A stretch of 64,000 nt of DNA from Latrodectus hesperus (taxonomy: Eukaryota > Arthropoda > Arachnida > Araneae > Theridiidae), in the NCBI GenBank assembly GCA_037975125.1, contig CM075857.1, positions 67,907,899-67,971,898 of the forward strand. The letters are read 5' to 3'. The notes beneath the pieces were generated by a model. The model was not told the DNA's origin and made no database searches. It saw nothing but the letters and a program-made list of their open reading frames with translations. Of the stretch, positions 54,019-64,000 are shown piece after piece (positions within the stretch are counted from its first letter, which is position 1; every line of letters starts with the position of its first letter). Position numbers and translations under genes: made by a program.

Positions 54019-57000
54019 GTAAGTAAATTCCCGTCTTAATTAAAATATTCACAGAATTGATTTTTTTTCTTATTTGCATGTGAACAAATTAGAAAATTAG
54101 CGTGTTACACAAATTTTTCAAGAAAACAAATCCTCAATTGAAATGAAAATATTTTGCTTGAAAGTAAAAATTTAAGAAATTGTTTAAGTATCAAATACAG
54201 TTTTCACAGAACAGATTTTCTTTTAAATGTATAGTGGTAAAAATTTTTAATTTTCTCAAGTTCAATCTTTGCAAAATAGTTGCATTGAGACGTGTAAATA
54301 GTGTGCTTATATGCATATATAATTAAAAAAAAACTTTGCCTTTATAAAATACTGGTATCATATAATGAATTAACATAAAATTAAGCACTCAAAGTATTCT
54401 TAATAATTGTAATAACATTTTAATATTTATATTGATTCTAATTTCTCTCTAATAAATTTTGGTAAAATTACAGTTTATCTAGAGATAATCTTTTCTACTA
54501 GGACTGTGTAATAATCATCACAATCTTTAATTTTGCACTTTGTTTGATTGGTTTTCCTTCAAGATAGTACAAACTTAATGCCGAATCATTCCAAATATAA
54601 ATTTGTAAAATATGATCTCATATTTATATCGTTTCAGAAATTTATGATCTTCTAATCAAGTTTGTTCGATAGATTATAATTAGAAATTTAAATTTGCCTG
54701 TAATCTATAGGATTTTGCAATATTACAGGTGGCAGTTAAAACTGAATTTGTTCAGCTAAAAATATAGATTTTTAATTAAAAAATTCTTTTAAGCATTTTT
54801 AGAAACGAGCAAGTATTTTGTGTAAGAAATATTTTCCATTAATATAATAAAATTTTGTTGCTGCGAGAATTAACTTTATTAACTTAACTACTGACTAAAC
54901 TAATATGTACTTACTTAATAATTTTGTTTACAATACATAAAACACTGTATTTTTCTATTATAACGGAAACTTTCTGCAGAAATTTACAATATTTTTAAGG
55001 AATACTCTTTGGATTTAGTTCCTGTAATTTCATTAGAATTTATGTAATGATATACTCTCAGATAAATTTTATTAAAAAACAGAATTTTTTTCTCAGTATA
55101 GAAATCATTAAAAACGTATTTTGAATACTGCATTTACAATTTTACATTAAATATGCATATCAGAAATAAAAGAACAGTGTATATAATTTATGAAATGTTT
55201 TCAGCAATGCCCTTGTTTTCCTAACTTTTAGGAAGCACTTATTTATGATTTGATTAATTGTTAATTTACAGTATTAAATTTCTTATAAATTAAAATTAAA
55301 TTTTCATACAACTTACTCGGTGAAAAAAATCTTTTTAAATAAAAGTGATACCAAATATCGGATATATGCTGATATGTTTAAATCTAAAAAAATTCACAAA
55401 CAAAAGTCATTTCAAGTTTCATTAGAAAAAGGCATTTAAATTCATAAGCTAAAATCACTTAGAGCAATTATTTTAATAGTGATTATAAAGGTAAAATGAG
55501 TAATAACAATTTAAATAATTTATAAAGTTTTGACTCGGAAAGACAGTTATATTTTATAAAAATTTACCCATATAAAGTCATATATAACAGCCTTTTAACA
55601 AAGCTAACCTTTTTTCAGTAATATATTTAAAAAAACTACAAATATTTAATTGACTTTCAGTTAATGATTTACATTTAAAATTTTATTAATTTCAGGTTTT
55701 ATGAAAAATTATTCTTACTGATAACTAAATACTCATTATTTATACTATTCCTCAGCAAACAAAGAATACATGAAATGAATTATAAAAATATACAAATATA
55801 GAGTTTGTTTACTTACTTCTTAATCTGCAAGATTATAAAACTCGTAATTACTTCATTGGTTTGAAATGAGAAATTTAACACCTCATATATCACAAAAGTT
55901 GTGATTCGTGTACTAAAGGATATAAAGGAACAATGAAATATAAAGGATGAGTAAAATTTAAATTAATTTATTATTTGAAGAAAGATTTTAAATGTTAAAT
56001 GAGAAACAGGACACATAAGAGGGAAAATTAAATTGTTTTGAATATGAAATGTTACGTTGTAAACAAATGAGACTAAAAAGATGGATGCTTATGCCAAATA
56101 TGGATACAAAAGAGAACAATACAGAGTAAAGGAGAACGAAATTACCTAAATATATTATTTATTGTTACGTTTTAATTAATGTAAGCTGACTGCTTTGGTA
56201 ATAAATTTATCTAATCCATCAGTATATTTAGATAGCATTTGTATGTATAATTTGAATGCGTCAGCTTCATTTAGGAATTTTGCTACCTGAATTCATAATC
56301 AAAGTTATGGTAGAACAGAATCTTAAATTAGTTTAAGACTTAATTTGTTTTACTATCTAAAAGGCAGTCAAAATGTTTGCAACTTATAAATTTTAAATAC
56401 TTCATCTATATCATTTATCATTCACAAAAATTACATATTGACATAGAAATTTTTATTAAATAGGTGTGATTTATAAGATGAATCATTTTGCTCATTTTCT
56501 TCAGAAATCATACAAATAATGTTAGACTAGTTCAATTATTTCTTTGTTTTACATTTCAGATTTTCATATTAATCCTTTCAAAATTTCTAACCATTATTTT
56601 TTTCTGTTGATAATTAATTGATAGAATAAGAAGTGAGGTTTTTATGTTTAAATAATGATGAAATTATTTCTCATGAACTTTATTATATTTTTATAAGATA
56701 AAAGCATTTTAAAACAATATAATAGTCGTATGTTTTTGTTTAAAATGAAAAATCTCAAATTAAGATTGATCAACAAAACTAGTACATTTGATAAAGAAAA
56801 TGATAGATAATTTTAATATAAAAATATTTATTAAATGTTATATTTGTAACTGAAGTGATTTTAAATATTTATTATTAAATGTGTGATTTTAAAATTGCAC
56901 AAATCAGTTACAATCAAACCAAAAATATGAAATTAATAGAACTAACAATGGAATATACTAAGCCTAAAATCAGTTATAGTAATAAAATTAACATTAGTGA

Positions 57001-57296
57001 TAATAAATTCAAAGAACTGTGTTAATATATTTTAGAGAACATAATAAGTTACTTTAATTAATACATAAGACACAACAATGTTAATGCCTATTCTAAAATA
57101 TTGGAATTAAAAATTAAAATTGAATACAAAATAGGCTGCATTTTTTAATGAAATTCAAATCGAATATGGAGATTAAATTGATGCAAAATGGAAAATTAAT
57201 GGTCAGAAAAAAAAACTTTTCCAAAATAGTAAGGATAAAATAATCAATAAGGCAATTAAAAAGTAATAAAAATTTTCTTTTAATTAAAAAAAATAA
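54019..57296. other. AT-rich non-coding DNA, probably intron
   Basis: Follows the donor at 54019. No further exon, repeat or gene could be recognised. Confidence 0.5.
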
Positions 57297-58185
57297 ATTA
57301 CAGATACAATGCTTTTGCAGATTCCACATTGAGGGTTTCACTTCTGTCACTTCTGTGAAGAAACTCAGTAATCAAAATCCCTTTCACATTCCAGAACACA
57401 ATACACATGATTTTCTATGTTGACATTTTTGAAATTTTGTTTTTCAATGACTGATTGTATCTCCACTCCATTGACTGTTGCGACTCTAATGTGGTATAGC
57501 AAAACCATATTTTATCACTTATTACAATTTGGCTTAAAAAACGCTACCCTCTTCTCTGTATCGAGTGAGAAATATCAATACACTGCCAATTCACTTGGTT
57601 TTGTAAATGTCAGAGAGCATTTTTGAAACCCATTGGGAACACAACTTGGCCATTATAATTTCATACAAAATGTTGTGTGAAATTTGTGGAATTTCCTCTA
57701 AAAATGTCGTCGTTATGAAAAGTCTATCCTGATGGACTTTTTAACTAACTTTCTTAGAACTCTTGGACAATGGGTGCGACAAATTATTTGAATCTGTACC
57801 AGATCATCATTGACAACAGAAAGTCTACCACTTCGAGCCTCATCGTAAACATTCATTCGACCTTCATTAAACATTCTAACCACTTTCTTACCATTCCATC
57901 ACTAATCGTTTCTTTCATCATAAACATATTTAATTCGTGTATATACGAGTATAAACCACTTTCACATTCCTTGCGTTCTAAAATTGAATTTTTGTACGAA
58001 TCTCACAGTCAGTGGGATCAATAACTAACTTAAATGTTTTTAATGTACACAGAGAAGTGAAAACAGAACGTAGAACAACCAAACTGTCATATTTGAGAGC
58101 CAGTGAAGAGGGAAGATTAGTATACCAAGTGCAGCATTGTGGCGGCGGTGCGGTGAAACGGTACTTACTTCCCGAATAAGACATT
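57297..58185 (-). pseudogene. Mariner fragment, transposase N-terminal two-thirds
   Basis: On the minus strand DPTDCEIRTKIQF then NARNVKVVYTRIY (about 57.95-58.02 kb) is the N-terminal HTH of a mariner family that usually begins 'PTDCEIR..IRFLNARN'. ETISDGMVRKW, EGRMNV and DEARSGRLSVVNDDLVQIQ follow in shifting frames. VISDKIWFCYTTLESQQSME (about 57.50 kb) is the first catalytic block with 'TGDETW' reduced to SDKIW. KIMCIVFWNVKGILITEFL matches the 'KIM..VFWD.KGVLL..FL' block. It stops at TLNVESAKAL, so the region with the second and third Asp is missing. The 58185 side keeps the family 5' sequence (TCGGGAAGTAAGTACCGTTT). Stops and shifts throughout; only one end survives. Confidence 0.8.
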
Positions 58186-58397
58186 ATCCTTATTTACTCC
58201 TCATGAAAGAATAATTTGGAAAACTTAATTTCACTATTTAATTTTGATGTCGTTTAAATATTTTTTCTAATTATAAAATATTAAATAAAAAGAAAAATCT
58301 TAAACGTAACTCAATTTTTTGCACTGCCTTATGTAAAACAGTTTTTTTTTTAAATTTAAATGACTTAATGGTTATTCAAAACATTAACTACTCCCAA

Positions 58398-59497
58398 ATC
58401 TACATTGGAGCCTTTGCTTGGTATGTATCCTCTTTATATGAGTATTGAAGCAGAAGCTTCAATGAAAAGGATTAAAAATATAAGACTGTGGAAGGACTAC
58501 TCAAGGTTTTCGTGTTGGGGAAACTTTAATGCTAACGTAACTTGTCATCCTTTTGTAAGTTTGCCTCTTAATTACACGATTGTTAAATATGCTTTTAATA
58601 AGCCTTATACAATCAAATTTCAATTGCGAGGAGACTTGAATAATGTTTATATCAGTGAAAACTGTACTTACTGGTTTACTGATTGCTCAAAAATGAATTC
58701 CAACACTGGGGCTGGTATTTGTTGTCCAGCTGATGGTACAAAGTTGTCATTCCCTTTGAATAAACAAACAACTGTACTCCAAGTAGAAGTCTTTGCCATT
58801 CTCAAGTGCAATAGAATATGCTTGGGCAGAAACTATTCTCGTAAAAGAATATTTATCTATTCTGACAGTCAAGCTACATTACTAGCTTTTCAGATATCTA
58901 TTATTACTTCTGTTCTTGTCTGGGAATGCAATCTATTTCTGTGCAGATTGGCTTAAAATAATTCAATTACTTTAATGTGGGTGCATGGGCACTCAGGTGT
59001 TCCTAGCAATTAATTAGCTGCTGAGTTGGCAAGGGCTTGATCAACAACTGATTTTTTGGTTCTGAACCAATGCTAGGTATTTCAAAAAATTTATCAGAAA
59101 GATCATTTTTGATCACTTCAAAAAACAACAGTTTATGAACAAGCACAATGAAAGTGATCAAAGACAGGCAAGGCTATTAAATAGCACATGCCCTAGTAAA
59201 AGGCAAAAGGAGTTATTAAAGCTCAATAGAAGCAGTCTAAGAAAAGCAGTGGAACTTCTTATAGGACACTGCCACCTTAAAAGACATTTCACCATAACAG
59301 GAGTATCAGATGATCTCACTAGTAGAGGTTGTCAATATATGGAAAAAATTTCAATACACATCTTAAGTGAATATGAAACTTTTTCTGCACATAGATTTGA
59401 ACACTTGGGTCAGCACTTGATTGAACCTTGGATGTTGCAGGAAATTCCTGTAAAATGTCTGTTGAATTTTGCTTCAGCCATTGATTTCTTCAAATAA
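58398..59497 (+). pseudogene. LINE pol C-terminus (RNase H + zinc knuckle), decayed
   Basis: The first 183 codons stay open. They include EAEASMKRIKNIRLW (the post-RT linker). The RNase H blocks are WFTDCSKMNSNTGAG (first Asp), TTVLQVEVFAIL (Glu) and FIYSDSQATLLAF (second Asp). After a stop at 58954 the same frame continues with LMWVHGHSGVPSN, stop, LAAELARA, which corresponds to 'GHSGV.GNE.AD.LA': the Glu codon is a stop and the last catalytic Asp is Ala. A frameshift then leads to the 120-codon tail (59135-59497) with LIGHCHLKRHFTITGVSDD. In its knuckle the first Cys is Ser (LTSRGC) and the last is Tyr (ILSEYETF). Non-functional on several counts. Confidence 0.85.
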
Positions 59498-59600
59498 AGC
59501 TTTCTGAGGAGTATAGTACAATAGACCTATGGTCACAGTGTTAGGTTTTTTTAGAACCACCCTATTTTAAATCTAATCTAATTTAATCTATTTAAATCAT
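58398..59600 (+). mobile_element. 5'-truncated LINE fragment
   Basis: Plus-strand 3' portion of a non-LTR retrotransposon: linker, RNase H, zinc-knuckle tail and a short 3' UTR. The UTR contains AATAAAG just after the stop and ends in short degenerate repeats of ATCTA (59575-59597) rather than a long poly(A). It lies directly beside the mariner fragment. Its protein is unlike that of the LINE at 28.5 kb, so it is another LINE family. Confidence 0.82.
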
Positions 59601-61720
59601 TGAATGCATAAAAATCTCTGTTCATTCTGACATGTCTTTACTTATTGAATATCAAACTCCTTTTTATTAAGTTAAGGACATTACGAAGACACATTTTTAG
59701 TTTCCACATAAAATACAATAGGAACCAAACTTATGATTTTGAATTTTTAAAATGTTTTATTTATTGTTTAATAATAAAAATATAAAACATGAAAGTTTTC
59801 GGTTGTTTATAGAAATATAAAACATAAAATTACATCATGTATTAGCAATACTTAATCAAATTTTTTTGTCTCTATAGTATGAAATATTTGCAACTCATGA
59901 ATTTTAAGAGAGAAATACACAGAAAAATCTAAGAAAACTAAGAAAAAAATTAAATAAAAATAGAAACAGTATTTTTCTTTAGTATATGTGACTTTTTAAA
60001 TAAATGATTGCGTTTACTTTTGAAAAAAATACAAAAATGCTTACATAATTTTATTTTAAATAGCTTTAAATTAGAACTTTTTATAATGAAGCAAAACCTA
60101 ACATAATTTTTTTAAATATTGTAAAAATTTACCATTTTATTTAAATAGTGGATTTATGTTTCCATGTTTTCTCAAATACCAGCAAAATATTCGCATACAT
60201 ATTTGAATAAGATAAAATGAGAAAAAAGAGCTATACATTTCCTTGTGCAGCCAATTGTGTAAAAATAAGGTTTTAGAATAAAAATAAGTTAAACTTAACA
60301 AAAAGCTACAGTTTTTTTAATACTTGCAAAATATCCAGAAGTTAATACGACAGTAAAGATTAAACATTATATCCCTAAAAACGCGCCCGACATACACTTC
60401 TTTGGATAGGAATAATTAAAATACAAAGGCAGTAAGTTTATAAACTACAATCTTAATAAAAATCAAATTTGGCTCTCATTAATTGCGTGCTCAAGCTGTA
60501 AGAAATATTATTTAATTTCCAACATGGCACTACAGATCTGTAAAATCTGACAATAATATTCTGCTTAACATTTACCAAAACGCAAAGAAGTTGTTGAAAA
60601 ATAAAAAAGTACATGAAATTAGAATGTGAAATATGCAGGATTACTTATTTATATACATACATACGTACGTACATACACATACATGTATAAATACATACCT
60701 AAGCATACAAATATATTGATATATTGTTTTTATTAGCTTCGTTTCTTTGGAATGAGTATACGCAGTGAGTAGCAAAATATGTGATTTTTTCAAACCTATG
60801 TCTAAATCATACGTGGGAAAACTCCAAAACGTTTTTACAAAGAACAAATTCATCGATGCAATAAGCAATTATTAGCTTTCAGGCTGCAATGAATATTGTT
60901 TGCAGAAAAAAAATATCACCTTATACTGCTCGTAGTATCGTATAGAATTTTTCTGCCTTGTTCAGAATAGAGCTATTTTAATTTAATCCGGTTTTCCCGT
61001 AAGTTTTGTATTGGTAAAAATTCCAGAACTATCTTTTCCTGTCCACCAGAGAGACTTCCCAAAACATCTTAGTTGTGACTTCAGTATTTTTTTCCGCTGA
61101 ATCTGTAAGCTTGTTGCTTCCTTCACCCTCTAGGGTTTTCCTCAACGCTCTTGCGTCCTCAACCCCTTATGCTTTGTTAAGATTGTCAAAGACGGATATC
61201 TTAAGTCTTCAAAAAAATAAAAAGTTCTTAAAACTTCAAAAATACAAAGGAAATGAATCATAATCTTCCGCTTCTTTGATATATTTGAAAATTTAATGTG
61301 CAGTTAATTTATTTAATATAAAACAAATAAAAATACAAAACATATATTTAAGCATTAAACGTTAAAAAAACTATACAAAAAGTAATAAAGAAGTGATATT
61401 TTTTAAAACAATTTCATAACTAAAATCATACTGTACAAAATACTCAATTTGATACCAGCACTTTTATTTTTAATAACTTGAATTATGAAATGGAAATTTT
61501 AAATTATATATTAAATGTGATATGTGGATGGTTTGTTTAATGTATAACATATTTTGCATTTGATTAAATGAAACTATGAGATATATTCCAAAATTGTCTT
61601 ATTTAGTTAACGTAATTCTTATTTTAAAGTTTTAATATTTCATTCAAACCACAATACTTCAAAATATTAAACTTTATATTGAAATCAAATTTATCTCTTT
61701 CATTAATGTATAAGGAAATA
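59601..61720. other. AT-rich DNA with unidentified patch at 61.0-61.25 kb
   Basis: Mostly featureless. 60651-60690 is a degenerate (ACAT)n/(ACGT)n microsatellite. 61.02-61.25 kb is more balanced in composition and open on both strands for ~60 codons, without a recognisable domain. Confidence 0.45.
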
Positions 61721-61722
61721 TA

Positions 61723-62981
61723 CGAGGGTTACTCTGAAATTTTTGAGATACGCACAGACGAGAATTTGCAAAATAAAAATAACGGTTTAATTTTAAAGTA
61801 CAAAGTATTTTAACACAGAAGACGATTTTTTACTGACTTAGTTCAACTTGCTTAGCGTGGAATAAATTTTAAACAGAAGAGAAAATGGCGTTGACGCGAG
61901 AACATTTTCGCGCTATGATTTTCTACGATTTCAAAACAAGGATTAAATCAAGAAGAATGCATTCAATGGTTGCAATTAGCATTTGGTGATGAATCTCCAG
62001 CTCGTGCTACTGTATTCAGATGGTTTAGAGAATTTAGAAGAGGTCGCAATTTTCTTCAGGATGAAGAACACACTGGAAGTCCGTCGTCGGCAGTAATCGT
62101 GGATAATGTGTCTGCCATACGAAAAATGTTAATGGATGATAATTGCTGTACCTACCAAATGATACAAAAGGAACTTAACATTGGATCCATACATAAAATC
62201 ATTCATGAAGAATTACATATGAAAAAAGTAATTTACCGATGGGTTCCCCATAATCTAACTGAGCATCAAAAGAGGAGCGTGTCAGAATCAGTAAAGAAAC
62301 TCTTAATATGATGAATGATGGTAGCCACCACATCATTTCTAAAATTGTAACAGGTGATGAAACGTACATACCGTTATTTGACGTTCCAACACGTCAAGAA
62401 AGCAAAGTATGGGTCTTTGAAGATGATCCCACGCCGACAATTTTAAAAAAACAACGCGCACTGAAAAAAGTGAGGTATGCATTTTTCTTCAGAGGTACGG
62501 GATTGGTCAAAGCTATCAAGTTGGAAGGACGGAAGACAGTAACAGCAAACTGGTATTCCACTAAATGTCTTCCAGAAATTCTACAAGAACTGAATGTTAG
62601 GGGACTAATGCTTCACCATGACAATGCATCTTCACATACAGCCGGATTAACAGTTGAGTTTCTTAAACGAAAACAAATTAATGTGATTGAACATCCTCCG
62701 TATTCACCTGATCTAGCTATGTGCGACTTTTGGTTATTCTTTAATCTAAAAAAGAAACTTACGTGGACTTCGTTTTCATTCGGAAGAAGAGATTGATGTG
62801 GATATAAATGCATTTTTTCATCTATCCGAAGAAATGAATGGCTTGAGGCATTTAATCTGTGGAAAATTCGTCTACAAAAGTACATTGATGCTGGAGGAGA
62901 CTACTTTGAACACACCTAAAATTTTGTAAAGTATAACTTTAAAAACCTAGTTGTATCGCAAACATTTCAGAGTGACCATCG
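61723..62981 (+). mobile_element. Mariner element with both TIRs, recently inactivated
   Basis: A 1259-bp element. The left TIR starts CGAGGGTTACTCTGAAATTT and the right TIR, reverse-complemented, CGATGGTCACTCTGAAATGT; both continue for ~28 bp. The TA target site is clear on the left (61721-61722) but reads TT on the right, so one base has probably mutated. The transposase runs in the plus direction and fills most of the element. Confidence 0.93.
61885..62919 (+). pseudogene. Mariner transposase pseudogene, DD34D preserved
   Basis: Starts MALTREHFRAMIFYDF (ATG at 61885) and ends ...DAGGDYFEHT before TAA at 62917. It spans ~345 codons, the normal family length. The HTH (VFRWFREFRRGRNFL) and the WVPHNLT linker are present. 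Catalytic Asp residues are all in place: VTGDETY, HHDNASSHT and SPDLAMCDF, with 34 residues between the last two. The coding sequence is broken only by single-base frameshifts: an extra A in the AAAA run at 61933-61936, an extra G near 62274, an extra base near 62761, and a missing T in the T run near 62810. There are no in-frame stops apart from those the shifts cause, which implies a recent death. Confidence 0.92.
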
Positions 62982-63983
62982 TTTAAAAATTAAATGTATA
63001 TATTTTGTAATAACTTAATATTTGTAAAGCACTTGAATCATTTTAAATTTTATTCTTTCATTCACAACTTGCTTTGAATGTTTAAATATTTTATTACATA
63101 TTTAAATATAAAGGATAATTCTTTGTGTTTTGAAAGCAATTTTAATGACATTCATAAGTATGCAGAACAATGATGTATAAACTTTTTAAATTTCTTTCAA
63201 AACGTTTATAAAAAACAAAAGAAAATTGCAAAATATTTGACATTATTTCTTTAAAGAACATTAAAAACTATTTGATGACCATACCTGAAATTTTGTCAGC
63301 TAATTTAACTAATGGGAAATTTCAAGTATGAATATTTTAGACACATGAGATGGCCCCATTAAATTATTTAGAATAATGTCATATTTATAAGAAGTGAGGT
63401 TTCAAGCGAAGAATAATAAGTGTCAAAGAATAATTATTGTGTAAAGAGTAATTAGTGTTGAAGGAAACACCATTAACAAAATATTTTTTATTTTGCCTTA
63501 AAAAATTTAGGACATGTACATAATACTCACTTCAGGAATATTAAATTTGAGTTTTTGAGGTAAATAACTTGCCAAAAATGCATCTTAAAATATCTAAGTT
63601 GAAAAAAGAATCCTTAAATACTCTAAGTTTTAGAAAGAAAATTAATAAGAGAGTATATTTTTATCAAGAGTATATAAAAGCTTTTGCTTATGAAGATTTT
63701 TCTTAATTTCTTTTTAATTTTACTTCATGCTCTTGAATAATTTTTATCACTTAATCAACAAAATTTATCATCAATAAACTCTTTAAATTTAGAATTGCTT
63801 AAATGTTTGCATTTTATGAAGCCATTTAAAAATTATGTATAAACGTTAATATAATTACTGTATTTTTTCTCAATATTTACTCTGAAAACTTTATTTTTCT
63901 CTGTTAAAGATATTCAAACTTTTTTGTTTAAGAGTTATAGCTCTGCTTATACAACAACAATTTTGAAATTTATTTTATTGCAG
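62982..63983. other. AT-rich non-coding DNA
   Basis: No gene recognised; ends at a splice-acceptor-like TTATTTTATTGCAG. Confidence 0.5.
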
Positions 63984-64000
63984 AGCTCCTGACGTTGAAT
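63984..64000 (+). CDS. Possible exon start cut by the window end
   Basis: After the acceptor TTATTTTATTGCAG the last 17 bases are AGCTCCTGACGTTGAAT. Joined to the single base left over from the exon ending at 54018 they read E-L-L-T-L-N without a stop, so the phases are compatible. Too short for any functional call, and acceptor-like strings are common in AT-rich DNA. Confidence 0.25.

Noticed and set aside
57770..58024. 84-codon plus-strand frame
   Set aside because: Antisense to the N-terminal part of a mariner transposase.
62613..62885. 90-codon minus-strand frame
   Set aside because: Antisense to the mariner transposase at 61885-62919.

Overview
This is animal, almost certainly arthropod, nuclear DNA, and the repeat content points to a spider-like chelicerate. 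The sequence is strongly AT-rich, has no bacterial-style gene packing and no long intact reading frame. It carries long (TA)n microsatellites, tRNA-derived SINEs ending in (CAA)n, non-LTR retrotransposon fragments and many decayed Tc1/mariner DNA transposons. The organism call is an inference from this repertoire; nothing in the window proves it.

Layout. 0-9 kb is mostly featureless AT-rich DNA with two inverted copies of a small terminal-inverted-repeat element (a MITE, near 3.0 and 8.5 kb). 9-17 kb holds a 228-bp tandem duplication, a 247-bp AT microsatellite, two unassigned GC-richer islands and a 45-bp near-perfect hairpin at 14.05 kb. 17-29 kb is rich in mobile DNA: two very old Tc1-like fossils, three SINEs (two sharing one 3' tail behind different tRNA heads), a dead mariner with both TIRs, and a 5'-truncated LINE. 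29-39 kb is gene-poor, with islands at 32.4 and 35.3 kb and a possible 21-nt microexon at 35.1 kb. 39.8-45.5 kb is a cluster of (TA)n tracts around a 1-kb foldback element, a decayed DUF4817-type transposase element and a hairpin-bearing segment. 48-49.6 kb is a Tc1-like element with ~200-bp TIRs of the IR/DR type. A fourth SINE lies at 51.9 kb. 57-63 kb carries a mariner fragment, a LINE RNase H fragment and a younger mariner that keeps its DD34D residues but has four frameshifts.

Host gene content is slight. The best candidate is a 64-nt exon at 53955-54018 (+), with consensus splice sites, encoding a hydrophobic signal-peptide-like core. An in-frame 21-nt microexon upstream (35124-35144) and a splice acceptor 17 nt before the window end (63984) have compatible phases. 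If they belong together, a (+)-strand gene for a secreted or membrane protein runs through the window and most of the sequence is intron. This is a hypothesis, not a proven model. No operon, CRISPR array, intact transposase or obviously new multi-gene system was found. The more unusual items are the exon series, the modular SINEs, the foldback/hairpin family, the MITE pair and the 14-kb hairpin.
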